DNA from: Monosiga brevicollis MX1 | Taxonomy: Eukaryota; Opisthokonta; Choanoflagellata; Craspedida; Salpingoecidae | Direction: 5' to 3' | DNA length: 24,180 nucleotides | NCBI RefSeq assembly: GCF_000002865.3 | Contig: NW_001865040.1 | Location: 2,414,323 to 2,438,502 of the forward strand | Shown: one piece after another, positions 9,823 through 19,443 of the stretch | How the letters are laid out: the number at the start of each line of letters is the position of its first letter | How positions within the stretch are numbered: the first letter of the stretch is position 1 | Notes under the pieces: model-generated | Databases searched by the model: none | What the model was told of the DNA's origin: nothing | What the model saw: only the letters and a program-made list of their open reading frames with translations | Position numbers and translations under genes: made by a program

Positions 9823-12629
9823 ATGAAGTTTTGCCTCGTTGCCCTGGCCGGCCTCGTGGCCGTGGCCGTGGCCAACCGTACGTTGAATGCCCCTGGCTTT
9901 TTACCTGGCATCACACCTTCATCCCCCGCACCCCTTGTTCCTGGGCTCATCAGAATTTTGCTTGCCCTCATCACTAGCTGCTAGCAGCGGCGCACTCAAC
10001 GACCGGGTGAACAAGTTTCAGCGCATCCGAATTCATCCCGACCAGGTGACGACGCCGTCCCGCTACACGCGTGATCTCACCCCCAAGACCCGTAGCTTTT
10101 CCCTCAACATTCCCGTCTACGATGAGTACGTTGTTGTTGTTGTTGGTGGTGGTGGTGGTGGTGGTGGTGGTGTTTCATCAGCTCGCTCCCACTCCCACTC
10201 CTCAACTCCCGCAAGCCATTGCCCATCGGCCATTCGCCTCTCACCCACCCGCGGGCCATCGCGCTGTCTCAACACAGGGAGCTGACCTTGATCGTCCAGC
10301 CCAATACCGAGCTTTTCTCCGATCGCGTACAAATCATCGAAGTCCATGAGGAGGGTGAGCGCCCCTACAGCCTCGACCACCTCTCCTTCTACCGTGGCTA
10401 CGTTGCCCAATATCCAGATGCCTCCCACCTCCACCTTCGCGTCGACAAGAACGGCTCGTGCTTTGCACAGATCATCACCCCCACGGAGATGTACGCTGTC
10501 GAACCGGCTGCCTGGCACTTTGACAACGCCCAGCACGACGAGCACGTCGTCTACCGCCTCTCCGACCACGTCAACCCCGTGAGCCCCAACCACTCCTCGT
10601 GCAAGGTCATGACCTTTGACGGCCCCGAAGACCCCGAGGCCGCCAAACCCGTCCCCTTCTTCCGCAACAACACCACTACGCGCCACCGCCGCGATCCCTT
10701 TGACAACTCGCGCACGGCCTGCGACGTGGCCGTCATTGCCGACCGCAACTTTTACACCAGCAGCAGCGACGGCGACAGCGATATCGGTCGCACCGTCGAA
10801 CTCCTCGTCAGCTCCTTCAGCAATGTCCAGCAACTCTACGAGGACAACAACATTGAAGCTGATGGCGTTTTCGTTGGCATCAAGATTGGCCGCATCGAGG
10901 TTGGTGCAGTGCTCGGCCTGTCAACATGTTGCTGTCTGCGCTCCCTGTGACCATCCGGGCCCCGGTTTTTCGGCCATCTGACCATGTATAATGCCCCGTT
11001 TGTACACCCGTCTACTTCAACAGGTCATCACTTCTAGCTCTGATCAGCGCTTTGTGCTCGATACTACATCGGGTGAAGACTTTCTGCACAACTTTGCCGG
11101 CGAAAACTGGGAAGACTATTGCCTGGCCCATCTCGTCACCCACCAAGGTTCGAGCCAACTTGAGGTGCCCCTTTTTGGTTGCTACAAGGCAAGAGCATAG
11201 CAATGCCTTCACTCGTTTGCCCACTGTCGCACAGAGTTCTCGGATGGTCTCCTCGGTCTCGCCTACCTCGGCCGTGCCGACTCGACCCCTGGTAGGTGCT
11301 TGCATCCAAGTCATCTCGGCGCTGCTAGCATTGCCCCATTTTGTGCTCGATTGCCACGGTGGCGATTCATGCTGCTCCGTGCTCACCCACACTAATGACT
11401 CGGTATCGCAGGCGGCATCTGCCAGAAAAAGTCTAGCAATGTGTACACCAATACGGCCTTCAGCACAACGCTCAACTATGGCTCCGCAGTGCCTGAACTG
11501 ACCCATTGGCTCGTCATTGCCCATGAGTACGTGCCAGCTCTTGTGGGCCCCAATCCGCCCAAACGAGTTTGTGCTCTGCTATTCCTCACAAGCAAAAACA
11601 AAAATCGCCCTGCAGGATCGGTCACAACTTTGGTAGCACCCACGATGATCCCTCCGGCAGTGCCAATGGCGAGTATCTCATGTACCCCGTCTCGGTCGAC
11701 GGATCTGAGTCGAACAACTTCCTTTTCTCACCCGAGTCCAAGAGTCTCATGACGGCCGTAGTTGAGGCCAAGGGCGGTTGCTTTGTCGACAGCGATGCCT
11801 CCATTTGCGGTAATCTGGTGCAGGAAGGTGATGAGGAGTGCGATTGTGGTACTGCCTCTGGTTGTCCTGCAGCAGATGAGTGCTGCAACGTGTTCTCCCA
11901 AGGCAGCGCCGACAACTGCAATTTGCGAGCTGGCAAGCAGTGCTCGCCGTTCCACACCGTCAATGGCGCCTGCTGCAAGTCCGACTGCAGCTTCCAGAAT
12001 GATGGCTTTGTCTGCCGCGAAGAAAGCCAGTGTGTTCGTGAAGGTGCGAGTGCAACATGTACTTGACCTTTGCAAGGGCGAATAGGGGGGGGCGGGGGGG
12101 CCGAAGTTTCCCATTTCTCATGTGCTGCTTTCACAACACCCTCCTTTGCGTAGCCACCTGCACGACTGGAGAATGCCCCGCAGCTGATTATTATGTCGAG
12201 TCCACCTACTGTAGCGCTTCTTACAAGGACAAAATGTGCTCTGAAACCGGCAGTGGTGACACCACTCGCTGCACGCTCTCCATCTGTGACGCATTCGGTC
12301 TTGAGGAGGTTTGTCAGAGGCCATCCTCGACATGACATCTTGCTCCAACGCGCTGGTTTGTGTGGGACACATGGCTCATCAATGCATGCGCGATGCACAG
12401 GGCTTTTTCAGCACGGAGAACCAGTGCAAGGTTTCATGCGTGGAAGACGGTGAGGTCAAGCTGTTGGAGAACGTCAACGCGGCCCTTGCCTACAACCCGA
12501 CCCTGCGTTCCGGCTCTTCCGACGCCGGCTTTTCCAAGCAAAGCCTGGACCGCAGCCCTGGCTGTACGTGATTTCTTTTCCGTCGTCCCATATTCGATCT
12601 CATCGATGCCTCCTTCTGTCCTCATCGAC

Positions 12630-12672
<43 letters not shown>

Positions 12673-13273
12673 CCTTTCTTTTCTTTGGTCTTCTTCTGCT
12701 TATTCTTTTCCTTTTCAATAGCCAAGTGCAACTACGTGGGTGACAACGGCGATGTTCGTATTGGTGTCTGCACAACCGAAGGTATGCTTTTTCGCTTCAT
12801 CTCCCATGCTCTAGCCCTGTGGCCCTGGGTGGCATCAATAACGGTTCGCCCCCATTCTTGATTGCACTTCAGGCAACTGTGAATCAGCTGAAGGTGGCCG
12901 CACGGCTTTTGACGATGTGGAGAAGTTTTTGCGGTACGAGCTCAGACAGGGCGAATTGCAGAGGGCTCGACTTGCTTTTGGCTCACCTTTTCGCATTGCC
13001 TGGGATGTGTAGCAATCTCTCCGTGGATGACATTTTGAATTGGGCCCTGCGCACCGATGCCTACATTCCCAACTATGGCTGGCTTTTGATTGGCTTGGTA
13101 CGATCGATCACCTCCATACAAAGAGGCGCTAGCCGTCCTGTCCACTCGATCTGATGCTACGTAGCACTGACGCTGTCTCTTTGCATCTGGTACAGGGTGT
13201 ATTGGCTCTCTTGATTGGCCTGCTGTGCCATTGCTCCAATAAGAAAGACTCGGGCCGTGGCATCAAGGGCTAA
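9823..13273 (+). CDS. ADAM10/17-like membrane metalloprotease, about 13 exons
   Basis: This is a membrane-anchored zinc sheddase of the ADAM10/ADAM17 branch, the enzymes that release ectodomains of surface proteins. Exons: 9823-9877, 9978-10125, 10278-10899, 11024-11147, 11235-11291, 11412-11526, 11616-12043, 12154-12308, 12401-12563, 12722-12781, 12873-12933, 13013-13097, 13196-13273; about 716 residues. In order: signal peptide (1-17), prodomain with a Cys near 176, furin-like RHRR (203-206), metalloprotease with HEIGHNFGSTHD zinc site (373-384) and Met-turn YLMYP (394-398), disintegrin region from CGNLVQEGDEECDCG (438 on), Cys-rich membrane-proximal part with ICDAFGLEE, then a transmembrane helix (about 684-703) and a tail of only about 13 residues. 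No EGF repeat is seen, as in ADAM10/17. Phases match throughout, but after GLEE at 12308 the frame is disturbed: a 92-base intron or a one-base indel both fit. ADAM10 is slightly the better match from GLEE and prodomain spacing. Confidence 0.93.
10132..10172 (+). repeat. GTT/GGT repeat inside an ADAM intron
   Basis: Tandem GTT units followed by GGT units start right after the donor of the second ADAM intron. The intron otherwise looks normal, with a C/T-rich end and AACACAG acceptor. Confidence 0.9.
12631..12670 (+). repeat. Poly-T tract inside an ADAM intron
   Basis: About 40 consecutive T lie midway in the intron between 12564 and 12721, followed by a T/C-rich stretch leading to the TTTCAATAG acceptor. 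Runs of this length are unstable in replication and in sequencing, so the exact length is doubtful. Confidence 0.9.
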
Positions 13274-13919
13274 ACCGCGTCCATCACATTTATCATGGGA
13301 TTGTCTTGCTGTGTACTGACATTTAAAATGATTGTTACCACCTTTGTTTCTCCTACATTGTTGTGCCTCATTGCACTCTGATGCGAGTTGTTGATGCAAC
13401 GTCTGGTGCGCTCTGAGTCGACATGTGAATCAGAGTACAGAAAAGCATGGCTACCCAGATGGGAACAGGGCGTTTCTCGTTCGGGTTTTGAGCTCCCACC
13501 ACGAGATGACCCTGACTCACAGCGCGAAAGTGAGAGCCCAACATAAAAAGTTGGGTGTCATATGGATGAGTTCGCCTGAAGGGGGCAGCCTGCTTGTTGG
13601 CTCTTGTCTACACGCACTTTTTAACCCCAACAGATGCTAGATGAATTGAAACACATTGCATTGCATTGTTCTTCGATTGCGTTGCGTGGCAAAGAGAAGT
13701 CCAACAGGACTTGTACAACAAGACGAATCTCCCGTTTTTGCTTTTGTGACTGTACGTAGTTTGTTTGTAAATATGCTTTTGGGCTGGATTGGTAAAAATT
13801 CCCTGGTGCAGGCTCAACCAACCAAGAGTGTAAATTCGCACACAGCTTAGCCAAGGATGGGAGGGATATTGACAGAAAGTTAAAGATGCTCTAGCAACGA
13901 GCTGGGCTGAGCTTTGAGC
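13274..13919. other. Convergent 3' spacer, no gene seen
   Basis: The ADAM gene ends at its left and the WW-protein gene ends at its right, so both 3' UTRs lie here. Short open frames on either strand show no family signal and no plausible splice partners. Part of it (13640-13860) is A/T-richer than the genes. Confidence 0.5.
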
Positions 13920-15148
13920 TTAGATCAGGGTTTTACGGCGGGCGCCCTGCCAGCACACATATTCACGGGCTTGCTTCAGACGCTTACGTGCTCGTTCCAT
14001 GGCATTGAAACCCTTGTCCTGTTCCTGAAGCTCACGCAGACGGAGCAGGTGTGCCTGCGACAGCTGAAAGAGAACATCATCAATGTCCTCGGCAGAGAGC
14101 GAGTCCCAGGCAATGGTAGGGCCAATCTCTGCACGCAGATAGTTCAAGATGAGATGGGGAAAGGTCAGACGAAATCGGCTTTGAAATAACCCGCTTCGAG
14201 GCCTTCACAGCAGGGCTTGAGAGTACACACCAGCCGGGTCGTGCAGGAGAGCCTTGATCCAGGGAAAGCGCTTCTCATCAAGCTCAATCACCGTCGAGGT
14301 GTCTGCGTCACCCTCACCGGCCAAGCGCAGAATGTGGCTGCAAGTATAGAGGGCAAAGAATGGGCTACTGAGCCGTACCGCAAGCCGTGTGCGCTGGTAT
14401 TGGGGCGAGACAAGAGAGAGAAAGAGCAGGAGAAAAGGAAGAACAACATACCAATGCAGTGCCGATTGGTGGGTGGCACCGTCAGTCGTGCGCACATCAG
14501 GAGCAAAGCGTGTAGTCACGCGATCTTTGTGGCTACGTGAGATGTGACCCAAACGCCGGACGCGAGTGAGCCGACCTTGGAAAGGGGAGAAACCACAACG
14601 ACGCGGCAGAGCACGATTGTGACTGACTTGTAGTAGACAATGTTGCCATCTCCATCTTCGATGTTCTCCCAGCCAGGTGGCAGGTCTGTTGCCGCGCAAA
14701 TTGAAGTCAGGTGCCATGCGGTACTCGGACACGAAAAGTCAAGGCAAGCAACTCAAAAGTCAAAAAAAGAGCCGCGACCTCGGACATGTTGACACAAACC
14801 GTGATGCAGTAACAGTGGATGGCACCAATGAGTAGAAAAGTCATTGTGGCTGAGCGAGGGGACGGGTGAGCGTGCGTTTGGAGTTGAGGTCGGGTGGTCG
14901 GCGGTGCAAGCTCTTCTGATCTCAGTCACCATGGCTTACTTGAGGAAGAAAGGCTTGCCATTGGGCGCCTTGCCGACCTGCCAACCGGTCGGCAGAGGAA
15001 TGGAGCTCACGTCGAATGAATTCTTTTGTTGCGCCCTGCAAGCCTCGAACAGACCAAATAAGTTCAATAGCATTAGTGAGTTACATCTGGTTTGCATGCT
15101 AGAGTGTCACCAAGGCGATGAGTCGAGCGTCCAGAAAGCGCGCTCACA
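13920..15148 (-). CDS. Tandem WW-domain protein, about 7 exons
   Basis: WW domains bind proline-rich ligands. Minus-strand exons 15035-14940, 14849-14800, 14685-14628, 14532-14452, 14337-14231 and 14128-13920 join with matching phases. WW1 is PLPTGWQVGKAPNGKPFFL plus NHNDFSTHWCHP, retaining both Trp. WW2 is LPPGWENIEDGDGNIVYY plus NHKDRVTTRF, with Phe where the second Trp is expected. An acidic segment (LAGEGDADTSTVIELDEKRF) and a charged helical, coiled-coil-like C-terminus (LRLRELQEQDKG) follow. In this reading no ATG lies inside the first WW exon; an upstream exon ending CACAAT at 15148 would create ATG on joining to 15035 (donor GTGAGC), giving 200 residues. The frame is also open upstream of that, so a longer protein is possible. 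The family beyond WW is not recognised. The gene is convergent with ADAM and divergent from the RIIa-like gene. Confidence 0.78.
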
Positions 15149-15871
15149 TTGTGCTGATGGCAGCTTCCTGCTTGCGAGAAGTCCGGTGATGTGAAGCACA
15201 CCGAGAGATCACTGGCCTGTTTCAATGAACAAAAAGTCAGGCATGGTGAGTGCAACGTGCCGATGTGCTGGACAAACAGTTGGTCGTCCATGCACTCATG
15301 ACCCCGCAGCGACAACGCTGCCACGACCACAACGTGATCTGCACTGCAATCGCCCAGTCTGTCTGACTGCCCCTTCCTCTCACTAAATCTGAGGTCCTTC
15401 CCCGGCTCTTCCCAAATTCCATTGCTCTGCATCTGCGCATCTTCTTCTCAGAGATACGACTGGTATCGCTCCAGCCCCACCACCCTATCGCTTGAACCGC
15501 TGAGATCATCCTGTACCCCTCAAGCCACACACACACACACACACGTCGCGCGTGCAGCTCTCGCTGGCTTGCTGGCTCGTCCCCGTACGTACGTACTGTG
15601 TGATTCGATCGCATGAAAAATGGCAACTAAAAGCCTGTGAAAAATCGTGTCACATAAAGTACCAGATCTTCTACGTTAAATTATGCTTCACTCCTATACT
15701 AATTGGCTAATATCTACACAAACTCTTTATTTCACTACAAAAGCTTTGGAGATGTGCACTGCTACCACACGACATTGAGTACTGCAGCGGAAATCCGTGT
15801 TTGTCAGACATATATATGTCAGATGATTGTTGTCGTTGAGCAGTTTTGGTTTTTTTTTTGTGTTTTTTCAG
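15149..15871. promoter_or_regulatory. Divergent intergenic region between WW and RIIa-like genes
   Basis: Both flanking genes start here and transcribe outward, so their 5' UTRs and promoters should lie in this stretch. It contains a CA repeat (about 15527-15545), a GTAC repeat (15583-15596), an A/T-rich segment (about 15640-15720), and a poly-T run ending in a splice-acceptor-like TTTTTTCAG immediately before the ATG at 15872. That acceptor suggests a 5' UTR intron in the right-hand gene. An upstream exon of the WW gene may extend a little to the right of 15148. Confidence 0.45.
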
Positions 15872-16662
15872 ATGATGGCGAGCCCGAGCGAAACGAGCAC
15901 AACAGCCACCCCGGCTCCCGCTGCAGACGCGCCAGCTCCACATGCGCCACCTGCAGACGCGCCAGCTCCACATGCACTACCTGCAGACACGCTAGCTACA
16001 CATACGCCAGCTACAGACGCGCCAGATCCACATGCGCCACCTGCAGATGCGTCAGTTGCAGACGCGCCAGCTACAGTTGCCACGGTCACAGATGCTTTGA
16101 AATTGGCGGTGGGTGACGCTCATGCTGTGGACAAGTCGGACGCAATGGAGGCTGTGAGACCGGACACAACGCGCGACGAGGGGCTGGAGGAGGCGTCGGC
16201 GCCGGCAAGCGACCAAGATCCACAATCTAGTGCACGGGCTGCTATTCCTTTTGAACCCGTTGAGCAAGCGCCTGCAGATGAGACAAAGACGCCGCTCGAA
16301 GCAGGCCCTGAGCATGACAGGATACAAGAAGTGTTGGCCAGCATCAATCAGGATACCCGTCCTTCCACGTCTGCCGCCGAGCGTAAAAAGCCAGCGCCTG
16401 CCTACGACCGCCAGGAGCTCGAGCAATATCTTGAAGACAAGGGCGTGCGCCGTGTGTTTGAGGTTTGTCAAGGCCTTTTTTGACCCTGCGCCAATGGTTG
16501 CCCTTGACGCTCACCTGAGCCAATTCTCACGCGTAACCTTTTGACAACCTGTATCAGGCAGTGATTGAGCGCCTGTACCTCGAGCAGCCAGACAATGTAT
16601 TGGACACCATGGCCGCCGTCTTTCGCGATGAGCAGCAGGCTGCGCAGGCACGCCCATCTTGA
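15872..16662 (+). CDS. Ala/Pro-repeat protein with C-terminal RIIa/DPY-30-like domain
   Basis: Two exons, 15872-16462 and 16558-16662, join in phase 0 (donor GTTTGT, acceptor TATCAG) and encode 231 residues. The N-terminus after MMASPSETST is built from imperfect ten-residue repeats of the type DAPAPHAPPA encoded by a 30-base minisatellite. A disordered acidic middle follows. The last 50 or so residues (YLEDKGVRRVFEAVIERL, then EQPDNVLDTMAAVF) have the pattern of an RIIa/DPY-30 dimerization-docking bundle: Tyr-Leu start, hydrophobic heptads, and Pro-Asp/Glu before the second helix. Such domains dimerise and bind amphipathic anchoring helices in PKA regulatory subunits, COMPASS DPY30 and many ciliary proteins; a ciliary role would be inference. 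A TTTTTTCAG acceptor-like site abuts the ATG, so transcription probably starts farther upstream. The domain call is moderate, the gene call good. Confidence 0.62.
15921..16080 (+). repeat. 30-base coding minisatellite
   Basis: About five tandem 30-base units, each beginning near CTGCAGACGCGCCAG, encode decapeptides such as DAPAPHAPPA, DAPAPHALPA, DTLATHTPAT and DAPDPHAPPA. The first two and the fourth are nearly identical and the rest have diverged, so the array grew by tandem duplication and then decayed. Confidence 0.88.
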
Positions 16663-17172
16663 ACATGATGCTTGGGTGTGCCCTTGCAACTAGCCCCGCG
16701 CACCACACTCGTTCTCCACGCACCTTCACTTTGCGCGGTCAGCGCCAAAATGAGGGCGAGGCGCTAAGCGCCACGTTGCTTTAGGTGTCGTTGTTTGTTT
16801 TTTCGATGGAGCCACCTCTGCTCTCCTCTTTAAGCGAAGCCATCTGTTTTGACATGCTCTGCTCTTGAATGATATTGCACCACGCAGGCCGAGAAATGCA
16901 ATTCTTCAATGAGTCTGTTTTATTCTGTTTTTTTTTTTTTTTTTTGGTGCTGCGCACCTGCTGTCCTACGGCACGGGTGTCAACCTAATCCATGAAGAAA
17001 GATTCGTTTCAATTCTCAGGACCTCATGCCCGCAACCGCCCACTCCAGGTAGACTCATTGTCCCCAGCCAGTACACCAGTGAACACCTCCGCTGGCTAGC
17101 CGCACAGCAGCTGGCCGGCGTCTGTGGCGCGGAACAAAAGCAGAAGCACAACCGCGCTGCTCGCACCAGACA
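16663..17172. other. Convergent 3' spacer between RIIa-like gene and TTL
   Basis: Both flanking genes end here. A T run of about 18 bases lies at 16928-16945. Short open frames on either strand show no recognisable domain. No AATAAA was noticed close to either stop codon. Confidence 0.5.
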
Positions 17173-18738
17173 TCACATCAAGTCCAGGACCGGTTTGAAC
17201 CGGGTCTTGGGATGTCGTACAAAGCCAAAGTACTGGGCCACGTGCAGACAAAGGTCATGGGCAATGGGCGTAGTCAACCGCGCGGCAGCCGCAGGGGCGC
17301 CGTTGACCTCGATCAGCCATACCTTCATAGCGGCATCCAACATGAAATCAAACCCAAAGAGCTGAAAGCTGTGGTAAGCGTGGCCGGGCGGTAGTTGACA
17401 GGAAGGGCGCAGTGCATCGAAACATTGATGTATAATTTGTGCCATTTGTGGCATGACCTCCTCATCAAAGTCTACGCCGCGATGCTCTTGAAGCCAGAGG
17501 CGAAAGTCGGGGAAAAAGAGCTCATTACCCGGTTCGTACCGTTCGTAATCTTGGGCGTGAACCTCTTGGATCGCGTGGTTGGTCAAGTGCTGTGTTACAT
17601 CATCCCAGCTGTCGGCCGTGTAGGGTGTTGAGGCTGTGCGCAGAACGCCCTCTTCAAAAATGAAGGCCTCATACTGGGGGTCCAAAAGGACCCAAAGTCG
17701 CAGATCAAACTTGCGTCCACCCGGCGTGAGCAGTAGGGGCTCGAGCAAATACTCGGTCACGACAAATAGAAAGCGATAATGATCCATGGCCTGGAGCAGG
17801 CGCGGGAGGTTGTCGTCAATCAAAATATTTTCCCCTTTACAGCCGCAGGTGGGTTTGGCAATCCAAACGCGAGGACGTTGCGCGTGGGCCAGCAAAAGCA
17901 AGTCACGCTCATGGTCTGGCTGCTCCGTGCGCTGTCCCCGCACGGTGTATGTCTCCGGGAGCCAAGTTGGTCGCTGTGGTGGCGCCCTGGTCACCTTGAG
18001 CAGCCCACTGCGGGTTCGAGCACTGGTGGGGCGACTGCAAGAAGTCGACTTTGCCATGGGCACGCTTTCAGCACCAGTCCGGCTGGTCCTACTCATGCTG
18101 CTCTCGCTGTCAGAGTGGTCTGCACCATTTATCAGGCGATTGCGGTGGTTTGATGTGGTGCTGACGGCGCTGATGGGCGTTTCCGTTTGCTCGCTCTGTC
18201 GCCGGGTCTGTCGACCGCGCTCTTGGGGTGTCTGTCCTGAAGCAGCTCTCGCTACGCCCAGCAGTGCTGGGGCACTACCGCGCTCCTGACGGCGTGCGCT
18301 GGTCAGAGTTTGCACAGATGTGTGCCCCTTGGGCGCCGTAGACGCTGATGCCACGGCTGCCGCTGTCCCCCCCTGCAGCAGCTGGGCCATCTTAGCCTTT
18401 TGACAGAGACGGTCATTGCCGCGATAAAAGTTGATGAGCGGCGGTAATCCACCGTGGGTGGCTGCCATCATGCCCATGCGAAAGTATGGCGGATTGTTGC
18501 GGTCGCCGAGCAAGAGGTCGAGGCGGGTGCTGGTGCCCTTCATCCGCTTGGCGCCAAACTCGTGGCGCAAGAGGCGCGTCATCTCGCGATAGATGGTGCT
18601 CACGTTGTCACACAAAGCAAACTTGATGGGAATCACCACAGGTGCCCCGGCGCCGTCGTATGAGGTCCCAGTTGACGCAGACTTGATGGACGGAGACGCA
18701 GTCCCTGCCGCTATTGCCGCTGCCCCCGATCCAGCCAT
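17173..18738 (-). CDS. TTL: Tubulin-tyrosine ligase, intronless
   Basis: TTL uses ATP to add tyrosine back to the C-terminus of detyrosinated alpha-tubulin. One uninterrupted minus-strand exon from ATG 18738 encodes 521 residues (human TTL is 377). The frame is open upstream but lacks an earlier ATG in this block. Landmarks: LLLGDRNNPPYFRMG and LINFYRGNDRLCQKAKM near residues 75-118; TWLPETYTV near 258; the ATP-grasp glycine loop IAKPTCGCKGENI (293-305); GGRKFDLRLWVLLDP (about 340-354); EEGVLRTASTPY; LTNHAIQE; and SFQLFGFDFM followed by KVWLIEVNGAP (near 472-482), which carries metal-binding Glu and Asn. The match is to TTL itself rather than TTLL glutamylases or glycylases. About 40 extra residues precede the core, and a Ser/Thr/Arg/Ala-rich insert (about 122-257) separates the N-terminal domain from the ATP-grasp core. 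It is the only gene of this size in the window without an intron. Confidence 0.94.
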   Translation of the reverse strand: MAGSGAAAIAAGTASPSIKSASTGTSYDGAGAPVVIPIKFALCDNVSTIYREMTRLLRHEFGAKRMKGTSTRLDLLLGDRNNPPYFRMGMMAATHGGLPPLINFYRGNDRLCQKAKMAQLLQGGTAAAVASASTAPKGHTSVQTLTSARRQERGSAPALLGVARAASGQTPQERGRQTRRQSEQTETPISAVSTTSNHRNRLINGADHSDSESSMSRTSRTGAESVPMAKSTSCSRPTSARTRSGLLKVTRAPPQRPTWLPETYTVRGQRTEQPDHERDLLLLAHAQRPRVWIAKPTCGCKGENILIDDNLPRLLQAMDHYRFLFVVTEYLLEPLLLTPGGRKFDLRLWVLLDPQYEAFIFEEGVLRTASTPYTADSWDDVTQHLTNHAIQEVHAQDYERYEPGNELFFPDFRLWLQEHRGVDFDEEVMPQMAQIIHQCFDALRPSCQLPPGHAYHSFQLFGFDFMLDAAMKVWLIEVNGAPAAAARLTTPIAHDLCLHVAQYFGFVRHPKTRFKPVLDLM

Positions 18739-19443
18739 GGTGCTCGCTCCACGCCTCAAAGCCTCGCACCCCAACCCGTCCACAGTCGTTACCGCACCCA
18801 CTCACAGATCAAGTGCACCTAACAGTTTTCCAAGTCAGATCACCACCATCATCAGCACCCCAAGACAAGAAACAAGGCTCGTTCGGGAGAAGTGCAGGAA
18901 GGAACGAGCACGCAGAGATTCGCGCTGTCTCCCAAAAAAAAAAAAAAAAATTGAAAAATTCGTTAAAAAAAATTTTCTGAAAAGACACGAATAAAAGGCA
19001 GTTATCTGCGTCATCTTTTAAGTATATTTAACGTTGTAGACCTTACTGAATCGGCTAATCTTCTTCATCATCAGCGTAAAATACTTCACAAAGTATTATT
19101 GTCAGATATTATATGACATCTGGAACTCAGCGCCAGCGCGCTCTGCCGAGCCACACGCCCTCGCGCCCTCGCTCAGATACACCCGCACTCACTCTCGCTC
19201 ACGCACTCACACTCACTCACACTCACTCACTCACGCCCTCACGCACTCACACCCGCACTCACGCACTCACACCCGCACTCACTCACTCACACTCACATAC
19301 TCTCACTCACACTCACTCACTCACTCACTCACTCACTCACTCACTCACTCACTCACTCACTTTCTTGGAGAGGGAGAGCAAAACGACGGGGACAAGAGTG
19401 TTGTGGGTGCTACTGCCAACTCGCGCGGTGCTGGATCTGCAAG
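18739..19443. promoter_or_regulatory. Divergent intergenic region between TTL and Elongin A
   Basis: Two genes start outward from this stretch. It holds an A run of about 17 (18934-18950), an A/T-rich block (18950-19110) with the only strongly AT-rich sequence in this half of the window, and the CACT-type tandem repeat (about 19184-19362) that ends about 80 bases before the Elongin A ATG. The promoter role is inferred from orientation only. Confidence 0.5.
19184..19362. repeat. CACT/CACTCA tandem repeat upstream of Elongin A
   Basis: Tandem ACTC units, first mixed with CGC and CAC variants and ending in a pure stretch of more than ten CTCA copies. In all frames it reads as simple Thr/His/Leu/Ser repeats, so it is not coding. 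Confidence 0.95.

Noticed and set aside
10117-10833. 238-codon minus-strand frame opposite the ADAM prodomain
   Set aside because: It is an antisense shadow of a GC-rich exon with strong family similarity on the plus strand; its Gly/Val/Ala-rich product reflects third-position GC bias.
17185-17215. Palindromic ACCGGTTTGAACCGGGT near the TTL stop as a possible terminator or attachment site
   Set aside because: It is coding sequence for the conserved-looking TTL C-terminus, and such hairpin terminators are not expected in a nuclear eukaryotic gene.
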